From NCBI GenBank assembly GCA_028023455.1, contig JAQFVV010006197.1, forward strand, positions 19,341,254-19,405,253: a stretch of DNA of 64,000 nucleotides, in the 5' to 3' direction. The position numbers were made by a program, and so were the translations under genes. Source of the stretch: Epiperipatus broadwayi (taxonomy: Eukaryota; Onychophora; Udeonychophora; Euonychophora; Peripatidae). This document shows, one piece after another, positions 1 to 12,652 of the stretch. Each line of letters starts with the position of its first letter. Position 1 is the first letter of the stretch. Under the pieces are notes generated by a model that had not been told where the DNA came from, searched no databases, and was given only the letters and a program-made list of their open reading frames with translations.

Positions 1-2640
1 TATTTTAATTATGTTGTATGCTTGTTCCATTTTACTGTACGCAATTTATATTGGGATTTCTTTCATGCACATTTTTTTTTTTAAAAAGTAAAAATATACA
101 CTTTCTTCAAATGGTCTCTAAAGACTTGAATGAGACAGAATTATTTATTTTTCTAAACTTAATAAATAGTAATTATTTTAATTATTAGTTAAAATATAGT
201 ATATATAATTTCATCAGAATTACAGTTCTTTTATGTTTAATTTAATCTTAACCAACATAGAATACATACATATAATTACATTTTGAAAAAAATGAAGTTA
301 ATAAATAAATAAATTATTATTAAATATAAATTTTACTAACCTTTAAACGATGGACTGCCTAGTTGAAAACTGAAAAAGAAAAAGACAATTTTACAAAATA
401 GTATTTAAAATTTAGACAAGCATATACATTTATAGTAATATTTATGGAGTAATAATCTTTATGCATAATATAAAAATCCCTTATGAATCCGTGTTTCCAG
501 AAATTTTCTTTAATGAATTTGCAAATAATGTCCTCTTTCACTCACAATGTATGACTTGTAAAGGATTTTTATAGTATAAACACTTAAATATTATAACTTC
601 ATAAATATTATTATATATTTTCAAATTATATATTTGACTTTCATTGTTTATTTACTAGATTGTTAAAATTAATACAATACACATATGTGTGTATGTATCA
701 AGAGAGAATCCTATATTTTGGATACCTAATGGTATTTTTTATTATATTTCCCAAACTCGATTGTTATTTAAATTTTGATATGTGATCGTATTTTTAAAAA
801 TATAATTTTCAAATAGTATATATTTCAGCTTTTATTCTTATATTACCTTTTTTTTGTATATATGTATCATAAAAATATTTGTAGTTATAGTAATATAATA
901 ATTTGTAGGTACAATAAAAGCCAGAAATAGCCAATATAAGTAACATTAATACATTAATTTAGACCATGTCTTTTGATAGTGTAAATTAACTTCCTGCTCA
1001 TCATAGGTATTTTAATCCATTGATAAGATTGTTGAACTCAAGCATTAATGGTGTTTTAAATCAATGCCTAACTCATCAACTGAATGGAACTATTGGGCAT
1101 GTAGAATTACATAGGCAGCAAATAACCTTATGGACTTTTCCTCTTACTTCCAGCATAGTGACAACTAATGTTATAGTTGTATTTCATGGGTTTTTTATAC
1201 TACCAGGAAATCAAAATCTAATAATATTCATTCAAATTTTTTGAAGTGTAATATATTTTTGTAGACAGTCTTTTTTTTTTGTCTAGTTTTCAGTGCATTT
1301 TAATGCTCTTTGTAGTTAAGTACTCTAGTAGGTGACTGACTTAAGAGTTAAAAAAATACCTAAATTGAGTTCAACCTGTAAATTCCAATGTTTGAATGTC
1401 ATATGACCTCCTGAAAAATTAACCATTTGATTGTTTTACTAAATATTAATTACAATGTATACTAAAGTAATAAAATAAATATTTGTTACTATATCATTTA
1501 AATCACTCCAAATATATTATTAAAACCATCATTTGGCTTAATGAGCTTACTCACATGGTTCAAAGAATAGTTCTCTTCACCCTATTCAGATTTAAAATGT
1601 TGGTTTTAGAGGAATGTGAAAGATAAGTTCAATATTAAAGATTAATGTTTATTTACACAAAAAAGCTTTTGTAGTATGTATATAATCTATAAAAAAGTTC
1701 ACATCTAATAACAATTACTTTGAGTTCAAAATTTAAGAATACATTGTTAGACCAACAATTGAAAAACGATGATCCGTACCACATCCAGCCAGCAAAAGTT
1801 TTATCTGGACTACAACATGTAGCGCTGTTTTAATGATGACGTCTTTTCATAATCAATGCATAAAACAAAAAGTTATTTTTCAATTATATAATATTGGCAA
1901 TTTGATAATGAAATTTAAAAAACTATAAGTACCGGTGTAAATGGGGATAAATGTTTTATTTTTGTATAGAAAAACATAAAAATCATTTTATTTTTCCTTA
2001 AATAATGAATAACTTTTTTTTTTTAAATTAAAAATAGATTAAAGCCGAATGAATGGAACATTTCATAAAAGGAATAATGGAATGAAAATTATTTTTTTAC
2101 AAAAAAATTTAAAAATTTGGTGTGCAGACAGCGGCGCAACGATCTTAATTATCTTGTAATTTCATAAAAGCATTCAAAATAATTAAAAGTTTTTATACAA
2201 TTTTATAAACTTTATTCCGTTTAAGTAATTTGATTGTAGCACTTCTAAGGATTAAATTGCTTGCCAATATAATTATCACTACCTCAAAACAACGAATTAC
2301 CAAAATAAATTAATTTTTGAAAAATTTAAATAATTAAAACAAAATACCAAAAGGAGTTGAATACATAAATTAAACATAAATTTATATTAATGAATATAAG
2401 AATTGCTAGTAACAGAAAATAACACTGTCAATATGTTTATCGATATTGTCCTGTATTTTTTTAAATGGCACAGGAAGGTTCTTAAAATTTGTTATCCAGT
2501 ATTAAACTAAATTAAAGTGACCTTTTCTATGGACAGAAACAAAATACGAAATAATAATAATCATCATTATATATTATTCATAAATGAGTAATGGCATTCT
2601 AATTCCAAATATATATCGAAATATTAATATATAACAAACT
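1..2640. other. AT-rich sequence without a recognisable gene
   Basis: Only short open frames occur here and none resembles a protein family I know. The stretch has poly-A and poly-T runs and scattered short repeats. Around 1,366-1,430 there is a tail-like segment (a 'tcatatgacctc' motif followed by 'taacca') that resembles the tails of the SINE copies further along the window, without a clear tRNA-like head. Nothing else is supported. Confidence 0.6.
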
Positions 2641-2650
2641 AACCAAAGAA

Positions 2651-2845
2651 AATACATATAAAAACAAAAAAAAAAAGACTTATAAATCCAATAAATAATA
2701 TTATATTTCAACCAGAGGACTGGTTTTCATCAGAAAGGAATTTTACTGTGTATTTTTTTCCTTTCTGATGAAAACCAGTCCTCTGGTTGAAATATAATAT
2801 TATTTATTGGATTTATAAGTCTTTTTTTTTTTTTTGTTTTTTTGT
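2651..2845. repeat. Perfect long inverted repeat with hammerhead-like core in each arm
   Basis: Bases 2677-2740 are the exact reverse complement of 2758-2821 (64 of 64 positions by eye), with a 17-base loop. An imperfect A-rich extension carries the arms out to about 2651 and 2845. Read on the plus strand, the right arm has CTGATGA (2765-2771), one extra A, a 6-bp stem AACCAG/CTGGTT (2773-2778 with 2783-2788) and GAAA (2789-2792). That is the order of a hammerhead-ribozyme core. The left arm carries the same motif on the minus strand. I find no convincing stem I, so catalytic activity is doubtful. The two arms have not diverged at all, which implies a recent origin or gene conversion. It may be a pair of terminal fragments of a Penelope-like element joined head to head. 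Confidence 0.8.
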
Positions 2846-3354
2846 TTTTATATATATATAATAGACAAATACTAAAAATAAAAGGTTACAGATAGATTTT
2901 ACAATGATTGTGTAAACTAATCAATAAGCCATAGATATTTGAACATAGATCATATAAGCATCCTTCAGTATACATCTAGAAATGATATTTTTTGACAGCT
3001 GATTCAGAAAACTTTTTTTTTCAATACCTTGCTTATCTGTAACTCTCTATTGCATTTTATCTTCAGCCATATACAATAAAAGGAATGCAGTATTATTTTG
3101 CTTTGAAACAATCATTTCCAAAATTCTTGTTTGCACTTTTTTTTCTATTAAAGAAATGCGGTCTTTGATTGAAAAGATTGGTTTCATTTTCATTTAGGAC
3201 TCAATGCTTACATTGTAATTTCTAAAATTGAAGAAAAAGGTCCCTATTCTGCTAAAGAATATGTAATTGGAAACTTCTAGATCATGACATAAATAACAAA
3301 TAGTTGGATTAAGATCATATCATTAAATGAATTACTATGAATATTAGTGATAGA

Positions 3355-3440
3355 ATAGTCAGTTGGTTAGAGCATTGCCTTAAACAGTCCATATTCAAGA
3401 ATCTAACAGTATAAGTTTGACTCCTATGATAATATTGTTA
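3355..3440 (+). repeat. tRNA-like SINE remnant
   Basis: The segment contains 'gttggttagagcattgcc', which resembles a tRNA A box and D arm. About 45 bases on is 'agtttgactcc', which resembles a B box. A similar A/B-box arrangement occurs inside the foldback repeat near 38.9 kb, which supports a shared SINE family. It is degenerate and unlikely to be a functional tRNA, because no acceptor-stem pairing is visible. Confidence 0.5.
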
Positions 3441-3479
3441 GTGATATATATACAAAGCCATCTAATATAGATTAAGATA

Positions 3480-4870
3480 TCAAGCTACAATATGGCTAAA
3501 CAATCCACCTCTATGGTAACAAATTTATCTTAATACTTCTACTTGGATTTACAAATCTATAGCTATTATTTTTACAACATGAATCACCAATTCAGTTTAA
3601 GTTTGTGTAAATTTTAAGATGTAAAATTTTAATCATAAATATTTAACATTCTATAATAATCTGTGGTTATTTTTCAAAGACCTTGAGTAAATCAATTCAT
3701 CAGATTTAATGTAATAATTATAATAATAATAGCAATAGTCTTATAAGTATATCATACATATATCACAGTAAATTATTTTCTTCAAACAATTCTATAAGAT
3801 TTTACTTAATTTTACATCTAATGATATAGGATATGTGTGTAAAAAAAATTCCCCAGGTTGTTTATTGCATCAATAAAATGATAGACTTCAAGGCTAAAGG
3901 TACCTGAATCAAAGTCCCACTTACTATTTGCACATCACATGATCTGCCAAATAACAAATCACAGAATTTTTTAAAATTTTATTTAAATATCAAAAAGTTT
4001 AAAAAAGTATAGAATATTGTACTTTAGGGCTATGGATAAAAGAATAGTTTTTAGCTGCGTTCTTTTCTATCATATTTTCATTCCATGTTTTTGGCGAATT
4101 TTCCATAAATCATTTAAAATATTCTTCATCCATCTTACCTCGTTTTTTCTCCACCATTTCTAGAAGTAGATGTAGACTTTGAGTGTCAATGGCAAAGTAG
4201 TTGTAGACTTTGAGAGTCAATAGTAATTTAATAATTTGCTGCCCACGCATTTTCAAAAGTATTTTTTCAATATCTGCCATTTTTTCGAATCGTCGACATC
4301 TGGAATATAGTCAGGCTACAGAATATCAACTATATATATAGTATTTTGAAATTCAAGTCTGGTGTACAGATTATTTTATTTATAAGTTTTCTTTTTTTTT
4401 TAACAAAAATTACCATTTTTATTTATTTTTACTAGAATTATAAAAATAAAAAGTAGATTTTTTTTTATAAAAAAATATCTTTAGTGTAAAGTAATATATT
4501 TTTCAATAGATGTTAATGATTTATATGACACTCTGTCTGCGATTTATTTAATCAAAAATTTATTCATTCAAATAAAAAGAAATCAAATGAAAATTTCAGT
4601 CTATTGAATAAAAGAAAAAGAAAAAAAAACGGCTTTAAAAAAAGAAAAGATAAAACTAATTTTATGTTATCACAGAATTAAAAAAAATAAAATCCACAGT
4701 CTCAAAATTTAAATAAGTTTTCTCGTTTTAATTATAATTTTCAAACAAATCAATAAAACTCAGTACTTCTTTTACTTTTTTCAAATTGAATATCGCTATT
4801 ATTCTGAATAGATTGTTTTTTTTTTTTTTTTTTAAAAAAAAGTCTATTATTTTTAGGAATAAAACTTATA
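3480..4870. other. AT-rich sequence, mostly featureless
   Basis: There is no gene-like frame. At 3,880-3,960 a segment ends in a 'cacatcacatgatctgcc' motif like the tails of the window's SINEs, so a degraded plus-strand SINE is possible. Near 4,160-4,225 a short phrase ('gtagactttgag.gtcaat') is directly duplicated at a spacing of about 40 bases. Confidence 0.45.
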
Positions 4871-4872
4871 CA

Positions 4873-5085
4873 TACCGTATTTTCGGGCAAATCGCCCACG
4901 TATTATTATTATATATCGCGCATCCCATTTTTTCAATAAAAAATTCAGATTTTTTTTTCCTTTAAAAAAAATATTAAAATCTAAGAAGAAAATCTCTGTA
5001 ATACACGTATATAACACGCATCACATTTTTTTCACTCAGTTTTTTTTTAAAAAAAAGTGAGAAATGTGTGAGCGAAAATACAGTA
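4873..5085. mobile_element. Small TIR element (MITE)
   Basis: The two ends are inverted copies of about 12 bases: 'taccgtattttcg' at the left and 'cgaaaatacagta' at the right, with one mismatch. The interior is AT-rich and carries further inverted material ('gcgcatccc...' and 'cacgcatcacattttt'). Elements with ends reading CCGTATTTTCG are widespread non-autonomous DNA transposons in animals. No transposase is present. I could not settle the target-site duplication, though TA-rich sequence flanks both ends. Confidence 0.55.
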
Positions 5086-5838
5086 TATACTATGTATGTA
5101 TATGGTCCATAGCGTACGTAGTTCATTCAACTGTTAGCCCCAGAATCTGAAGTGAAATTTGAATATTTTAAAATAAAACTGAAGAATTTTTAAAAAAAAT
5201 CAATATTATTTTCAGGTAACCAGCCTAAAAACAATGATGAAGGTAAAAGAATTACTGGTCAGTAACTAGGCATCTTGATATTTTTAGCTGGAGAGTAAAA
5301 CGAAGATGAAAAATCCCTCAAGTCTTCATCACATAACAAGTTTGGTAAACAAAATTATTGTCTTCATATTTTATCTTTGGAGGAATACTATAGAGGCCTA
5401 CTGCCTTGCAACAGACTATTTAAATTGTTAATAATTTTGCCTACAAGCATTTAAAATAGTGATTAAGGAAACTAAAATCACTGCTGCTTCTTGAGCAGGA
5501 TATGAATTGATTTTTAGAACCGGCTGTTGGATTTTAAGCAATAATTTAATCTTTAATTACAAATGTTACTTAATTTAATTTTATTGACTGTGTATATACA
5601 CAAATACCATCAACATTAAAGCCAAAAAAAAAAAAACTATTCTAGGGATAAAATTTGATAATGACCATTATAAAACAATTAGTGAAATATAAATATGTCA
5701 CACATAGAAACACTGTGGGTCATTTTTCTGTTTATTTGATATTTTGTAATGTCTCTTACTTTTCAGCAAAAAAACTTTTCTTTCTGAAGCACTTCAACAC
5801 CATATCTAATTATAGCTCTCCAATGGAAATAATTAATT
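5086..5838. other. AT-rich spacer
   Basis: No gene or repeat structure is recognised. A 61-codon open frame at 5,655-5,840 has no family features and probably arose by chance. Confidence 0.5.
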
Positions 5839-6432
5839 AAAAAGGCAAAACTCTACATACAGTAACGCCACCCTGTGCCAACCAGAATAATCAATGGATG
5901 CCAGAAGGCTTGTGCATAAAATCCCCACCTAGTGCCTATTCATACAATATCCCCAGACTAGTTTCTGGCTTGTGACCTTCATTAGGGAGGAACCTTGGAT
6001 CTGAGAGCACTGCACCTAGATCTTAGGATCTAATGCAATCCTCCAGCAGCCACCTTTTATCTCTACTTAACTACAAAACTATGAGAACGAAATTGAAAAG
6101 ACAATAATATTTTCAATCTAAGACCCATATGACTATATAAACTATTGAGCTTAGATTGAAAATATTATTGTATTTTCAATTTCATTGTCATAGTTTTGTA
6201 GTTAAGTAGAGATAAAAGGTGGCTGCTGGAGGGTTGCATTAGATCCTAAGATCTAGGTGCAGTACTCTCAGACCCAAGGCTCCTCACTGACAAATGCCAC
6301 AAGCCAGAAACTAGTCTGAGAATACTGGTGAGTAGGAACTAGATGGGGATTTTATGCACAAGCCTTCTGGCTTCCATTGATTACTCATTGGCACAGGGTG
6401 GCACTACTGTATGGAAAGTTTTGCCTGTTTAT
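5839..6432. mobile_element. Foldback element, hammerhead-bearing family (copy A)
   Basis: A left arm (about 5839-6121) and a right arm (about 6150-6432) are imperfect reverse complements of roughly 283 bases with a short spacer, so the whole unit can fold on itself. The outer ends read 'aggcaaaact' and 'agttttgcct'. Sequence like that outside copies B and C ('catcacatgatcacc') also lies just beyond the right end, inverted, near 6,450-6,475. Each arm contains the family's hammerhead-like motif in damaged form. The left arm (minus strand) has CTAATGA instead of CTGATGA (5979-5985), with GAAA at 5962-5965. The right arm has CTGACAA (6287-6293), with GAAA at 6307-6310 and CTAG at 6311-6314. No protein is encoded. 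Confidence 0.8.
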
Positions 6433-6529
6433 TAACAGTTATATGCTAGCATAAGAGATGGTGATCATGTGATATTTAGTGGAAATAATTAATATTGCAT
6501 TTCCTTAGAATATTATTAAGATAATCATT

Positions 6530-8200
6530 GCAATTTAAACAGGGTCTACCTCTCCAACAAAAACCATGTTCAAGTTAATTACAAAACACCCTTTTAGAAA
6601 ACCTTGCATTGTTTATTAATTTTACATATTCAATCCAACATGATTTTATATAAGGAACATATTGTTTGGTTTTATGATCTTGCCAATGTATTTTTAGAAA
6701 TTTACTGAGCACTTTACACTAAAGTTTTCTAATACTTTTACATTGCATCATTAGAGTATCCAAGTTTCATTTCCATGCAATAAATAAAGTAAATAAAATC
6801 TCTATACACAGCAAACTTTGCAATACTTATTTCCTATGATGAAATATCCTTTTAACTTGTTAAAAGCAGTAGTGATTCATCAAAATCTGTATTGCACTTC
6901 AACATTCAAATCCAACTTTCTATTTATAAAACTGCAAAGATATTTAAATTGATTTACATTCTCAAACTGATAGTCATCCAGGCTACAATTTGCTGAGAAT
7001 TTCTCTTCCATCATTCAATGATAAAGAATTTGTTTTTTTAGCATTAATTATTACATCCAAAGCACATTCTATAGAATGTCAACCAAAATAGCAAAATCAT
7101 CAGTGTACTGAATATCCAGAATACAAGATGATGCTCTTGGTTTCATTTTTAATTAATTCAAATTAAAAATTCCACTATCAAACCAGTGTTGCATCTTGAA
7201 ATCTCCTTCAATAAGATGTTTATTAATATTTCCTCTCATTTATCTTGTCAAAGCTGTATAATATGAATAAACTTTGTTGGACAGCCTCCTAATTTCAAAC
7301 GATGCAATAGTTAATTAACTAAATCAGTAAAAGCAATATATAATTCATTCCTTTGTTCCCAACACTTTTCTTGCATTTTTTTGGCAATAAAAACCAAGTC
7401 TTTAGTACTACATGATTCTCTAAAATCACATTGTAACTCATAACTATTCATCTATTATTGGAAGCAACTTACTCAACAAAATCTTCAAAAGTATCTTTGC
7501 AGTATTACATAAAACTGATATCCCACCATAATAATTGCAATCTTGTCTATTACTTTTATTTAAAAAAAACGGGAAGCAACCCTTAAAATCAGGGCACAAT
7601 TTCATGAGTTCATTTATTCTTTAAAAATCCAATATTTTTCTTAATTAACAGATATCACTACATTTTAATCTCCAGATACTTCATTCAGACATGCAGCATT
7701 TCCATTTTTAAGATTAAAAAACTGCTTTTATTTCACTAACCCTGATATCTTTGTCCAAATCAAAATGAGTAGATAAAATGAATATATCATTAAAAGTCAT
7801 TATCTCAATTCTTGCATCATTTTTCAAAAAATGATCAAAATACTTCTTCTACTTGTTCTTAATGTCAGTCATCCTATAAAAGAATGCCATATTGTATTTA
7901 ATAAGATTGTGATACTATTTCTCAAGTTCATGTTTTATTTTCCAGCCCTCAAAAAAAAAGGAAAGTGATCCTATCAGCAAATGATTATTTTTTTACAACT
8001 TTAATCCACCAACACCCCTGTCTTCAAATATTTACAATTATTGCAAAGTCATTTGATTGTGATAGTCAATTCATGTGTTGTGCAGAAAATTCAATAACAT
8101 CCACTAAAACCATTATTTCCTACATCTTTTGCCAAAATCTGCTATTTATTCCAACACATATATTAGTCTCCAAAAAAAAACATTTGATTTTTTAATCATA
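6530..8200 (-). pseudogene. Decayed LINE (non-LTR retrotransposon) reverse transcriptase
   Basis: Translating the minus strand by hand across several frames recovers, in the correct order, fragments typical of a LINE ORF2. Near 7,520-7,590 a segment reads like the 'KK..R.DCNNYRGISLL' block that precedes RT motif 1. 'LLSKLLPI' follows it. Near 6,665-6,697 is 'KIHWQDHKT', and near 6,537-6,560 'WRGRPC', both matching the C-terminal region after the RT in this LINE type. Stops and frameshifts are frequent, so the copy is long dead. Fragments upstream to about 8.2 kb fit the region between endonuclease and RT less well. The copy abuts foldback element A. The exact clade is not resolved. Confidence 0.7.
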
Positions 8201-9740
8201 CTGGTATTATAATGTTATATAGCAATGAATGTTGAAGCATAGACAATGAGCACTAGTACCATTGTACAAGGTAAATTTTAATGCCATTAGCCTTTTATTA
8301 TATAATGAAGATTTCCAAAAACAGACGATATATAGACTTACAGCAAATCCAACATCTCCTTTCACTACACAGCAAATCCAATACTTCTTTTCACTGAATG
8401 ATCGGCCACCTATTCTATTTCCTTTCTCTGCAAGATGACTTTTAGTAAGAGAAGTTATAATCAGATCTTAACAATTCCTAAACCACTAGCGCTGTCATCT
8501 GTTCTAGTTTTGAAGAGTTTGTATTAAATAAAGTTCACATATTCCATAACTCTATATCTAGAAAAAAAATAGATTTATTATGTTTAGTATTTCATTGCCA
8601 CCTATTTTACCATTACTACTGATATTTATTTTTTATTTCTATCACTTTAATGAATAATTTACTATTATGACAACCTAGCCAGACTGCATGAGCCAGCTAT
8701 TTTTATGCCACATTTTCTATGCCCCTCCCACTTTCATGGTAGATAGGGTGATTTCTAAATCAGGATGCCTAAACACACAATCTTTGCCAACTATACTCTT
8801 GTCTTAAATCCAATTCCGAATTAGAGATTTACTGCCTTAAGCAAAAATCACAACCAAGGACTACCAGCTTACTAAAACTATCCCAATCACTGATCTCTTC
8901 ATTAGGAACTTCAGCTAAAAAAAAATTTTTTTTTAAAAGTCAGAAATACTGTCTGGGTATTTAAAGAATGAAAATAGTAGTACAAACATACAAACCCACA
9001 GTCAGTATTGAAAGATAAACAATATCATAAGAGACAAGATCAGGCTCTACAATAATTTAGTGATTGAAGTAGAAAAACAGGGATATAAAAAATATTGTTA
9101 GTATTGGGACCAGTAGTTAATATCCTATCCTACCAAAAAGCAGAGAATACTTTTGGTCAGGCACAATCTTAGTTCCTGAAGGTGATTCCATTATTTGCTG
9201 TCTAGCACTCAATACTTTGTTAGTAATGACACATTTATGTGTAAACATAACATATTTAAAGTTAGGTTCATTTTTTTTAATTATTGTGTTCAGTGACAAA
9301 TGAAATTTATCCATTCATATACCAATAAACTGATTTCCATAATATATTAGCCAATTACAATTTACGATTTAAAATAAAGTTGTAAATATAATTGAGATAT
9401 CAAGTACAATTTTTATTGATAATATATTTGATTCTTATTTTTTAAAAAAAATACTACGAAAGTATTAAATTATTAATATTTTTTTGCGTTGCTATAAATA
9501 TTCTTTAAACTACATTTAAGAATTGTAGAAATGACAACTTCACGAAATAAACATGAAGCTAAAATTGGATTTAAGCAAATTAGACTGTCATTGAGTAAGT
9601 AGTATTTTTAATAAAAACATTTTTGTTGCTGTTTTTCTTTTTAATACTCACTATGTAATCTATTAATTTAAATTGATAATTAATTATTTATTTTTTCCTC
9701 TATGATATTATTCTAGTTTTTATCTTTTAACAAAAATAAG
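8201..9740. other. AT-rich sequence without a recognised gene
   Basis: Possibly the upstream continuation of the decayed LINE, but I cannot recognise endonuclease motifs here. A 65-codon minus-strand frame at 9,117-9,314 resembles nothing known to me. Confidence 0.4.
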
Positions 9741-9747
9741 TAAGACC

Positions 9748-10671
9748 GACAATTTTAAGTAAGTTTAACTGTCTTCATTACTAATTAACAATTTGAAATG
9801 TTTTTGAACATATTTAGAATTAAGTGCACTATTTTAAAATACATTTATTTAAAATTTTTAACATTTTATATGTGTGTATTATGAAGATAAAATTGTAATG
9901 AAACAATCACTTAAATATGTGGACATGTTGCGCAGATAATTTATGTGACATTTCTCGAGATCGGAACACATATATCTGCCAAATGGGGATGGGGAAATTC
10001 AGATCTCTATATTTTCGTGGCACACAATTTAAATATTTCATATTTTGGAGTACTGGACTTATACAAATGTTTATGGGAAAAAATACATGATAAAGTCCAG
10101 CTTTTGCTTCTTTTAAATACAACTTCATCGAATGTAAGAGAATATCATCATTTCTTGAAAGAGATCTTCGATATTCTTTGTTACCCTCACTTTCACTTGT
10201 TATCTAATACAATCCTTAGATCATAAGTTTAAAAATATGATGTATCAAATAAGCATGCACATATAATGTTATGTACAGCCAAATTAAAAAAATGTATTTT
10301 AGAGAATAAAGGTAAAATCAGGAACAGAACTTATTAAAAGCTTAATATATGATAGATAAAAATTAACAAGCTGAACTTTATCATATAATTTTTTCCAAAA
10401 TATAGAATATTTAAGTTGTGCTCAACGAATTTTCACTAATCCCATTTAACAGATATGTGTATTCTAATCTGAATTAATGTATTGTACTGTGTCATATATA
10501 TAGGTGATTGTTTCATTACAATTTAATCTTCACAATACACACACACACACACACAAAGTTAAAAGTTTTAAATAAATGTATTTTAAAACATAGCACTCAA
10601 TTTTAAATATGTTCAAAAGTATTTCAAATTGTTAATTAATAATGAAGATAGTTAAACTTCTTAGAATTGTC
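9748..10671. mobile_element. Element with ~170-bp terminal inverted repeats
   Basis: The left arm (about 9748-9918) is an imperfect inverted copy of the right arm (about 10,496-10,671). Shared blocks, read inward, are 'gacaatt', 'aagtttaact', 'tcttcatta', 'aattaacaatttgaaat', 'tttaaaatacatttattt' and 'aaattgtaatgaaacaatca'. The right arm contains a CA/GT tract at about 10,536-10,555 where the left arm has a short 'tgtgtgt'. The unique interior of about 577 bases has a 93-codon plus-strand frame (9,945-10,226) and an overlapping 73-codon minus-strand frame, neither recognisable. It looks like a non-autonomous DNA transposon or a foldback element. No target-site duplication was established. Confidence 0.75.
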
Positions 10672-12650
10672 TTATGACCACGAAAATTAAAAAAAATATC
10701 TTGATATTAACAACATATATTACTTGCCCATCAAATTTCCAGGAACATAAGAATAACTAAATATGTAATTAAAACTATAGTACTATCTGGAAATAGTGAC
10801 CCCCCCCCTCCGGTTTCAAACTGAAATAAAGTTAGTTTGCACTAGGATTTATATAATAGTAAAATAAACTTTACAGATAAATATATACAAATTAGTAAAA
10901 TGCTCTAAAACACATTATATTGTCTAATGAATTATTTAACCAACAGAAATAGACAATAATTTGCTATTTATTTTACTAAACAGCAAAATAAATGTATTAC
11001 ATGCTGATTTAAAAGTTAAATCAATATGTATTTCACAGAAACATTTATAAATATGATAAATATTAGATTTTAAGGTAGAAAATAATTCTCAATTTTAAAA
11101 ATTAAAAAAAAAAAATCAGTTAAAATATTTACAGAATGCGACCTTTTAATATATATATAGACTATGTAAAATTTGAATTATCATCTACAAGTTATAATTG
11201 TAGCTGTACATATCGTAGGATTTTGATAGAACTCATAATTGTAGGATATACTGTTCTTGATGGTTTTGTTATTCTTGAATTTTGACTTCTTTGGTAGTCA
11301 ATATCTTGTATCTGACAACATCATGTAGACAGTCCAATTATTTCCCAACTCATGATTTAACAGACAATAAAAGGCTCTTAATGCTTAAAAAAAAAAATTT
11401 TAGTAATAGAAAATTACTAAAATTTTCTTTTTTAAGCATTAAGAGCCTTAGCTGGAGGTTCTTCCTTAAATACATTTTATAGAAATACATAGTTCCAAAA
11501 TAGCAATCCAAAAATATATTCTAGCAGAAATGTAGATAATATTAATCAACTTCATTGAGATATAACTATAATTTTAAAAACGGCAGATGATTTATAATAA
11601 TACTTTCTATCTAACTAATGTAGCAATTAGCTATCATATAAACAATGTTAACTTCAATATAGCAAATGCTGTTAAATTTAGCCCTCTTATCTCTTGATTT
11701 CTGGTCATAGCCTTTTAATCTGCAATGTTAGCATAAAAAATTAATTCAATAATCTGAACAACTAAGATCTGAACTGGAAATGACAGACTTAAACAGGAAA
11801 ATGAATATTTACTTACTAAAGACAAACTCCTATTTATATTAAATCAATTGCCCAAATAATTGATTCCGTTTGATAAACATTATCTAATCTAATCTGTTGA
11901 GTACTTTGAGTGCTTGCTTTTTATAGTTAATTGCAAATAAACATGTTAATTAACTCGATTCATACATTTAATTTATACAACTCCATATATTTATGATAGA
12001 ATCTCACAAATTTAATTTACAAACAATTTTAATTTATATTCAATCTCAATAAATTTTATTGTGATTATAAATTTAACTGTGGAATCACATTATTTTACCT
12101 TTTCACATTTTTGATATTAAACTATAATATTTTAAACAGCATTAAACTGTTGCACACGAGCTTTAGATTTTTAAATATAAAATGAATGAATACTAACACT
12201 TCAACAACCACATGATAAAGTCTTTGGAAAAGATTGTTTATAAAAATAAACATCGCGCTATATAAGATAATTGACTTATTTACATTTTTGATATTGTAAA
12301 ATTAATATTTGAAAATAATGACAATTTATTTATTTTGGTTTTAATAAAAATATTACCTTCAATAAAAATATTATTTAATTATTTCAGCTTTATTCTAAAT
12401 CTAATCTGAAATAATTACTGAAAGATAGGAATCAAGGAAAAGTATTTTTTTGCATCAACACATATGGTATATAGTTTAATGATATTTACATAGGAAAATT
12501 GAATATTTTATAATAATGTAATCTTATTTTTTCCCACTATATTTTCTCATATCATTAAACACATCTCTTATGACAGTATACTCTTTAAATATTATCATAA
12601 AGACATTTTAATCTATATATTTTGTTTGTCTAAAGGTTTATGATATTATA
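10672..12650. other. AT-rich sequence containing one short perfect hairpin
   Basis: No gene is recognised. The one clear structure, a hairpin at 11,371-11,449, is listed separately. A short C-run ('cccccccctcc') lies near 10,801. Confidence 0.45.
11371..11449. repeat. Short inverted repeat (37-bp arms)
   Basis: Bases 11,371-11,407 pair with 11,413-11,449 around a loop of about 5 bases. The outer 16 bases ('aaggctcttaatgctt') are perfectly inverted and the inner part is an A/T run with few mismatches. No conserved termini of a known transposon family are visible. It could be a small MITE or a replication-generated hairpin. Confidence 0.75.
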
Positions 12651-12652
12651 AG

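Noticed and set aside
1020-1244. 74-codon plus-strand frame
   Set aside because: No recognised motif and no supporting context. It may be part of an old repeat, but I cannot show it.
2765-2821. Fully functional hammerhead ribozyme in the 2.7 kb palindrome
   Set aside because: The core and stem II are present, but I could not find a stem I next to CTGATGA, and stem III is only about three A/U pairs. I keep it as hammerhead-like only.
3355-3440. Possible functional tRNA
   Set aside because: A- and B-box-like sequences are present but acceptor and anticodon stems do not pair. It is better explained as a SINE relic.
9945-10226. 93-codon plus-strand frame
   Set aside because: No family features. 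It sits inside a TIR element and an opposite-strand frame of similar length overlaps it. I do not call a gene here.
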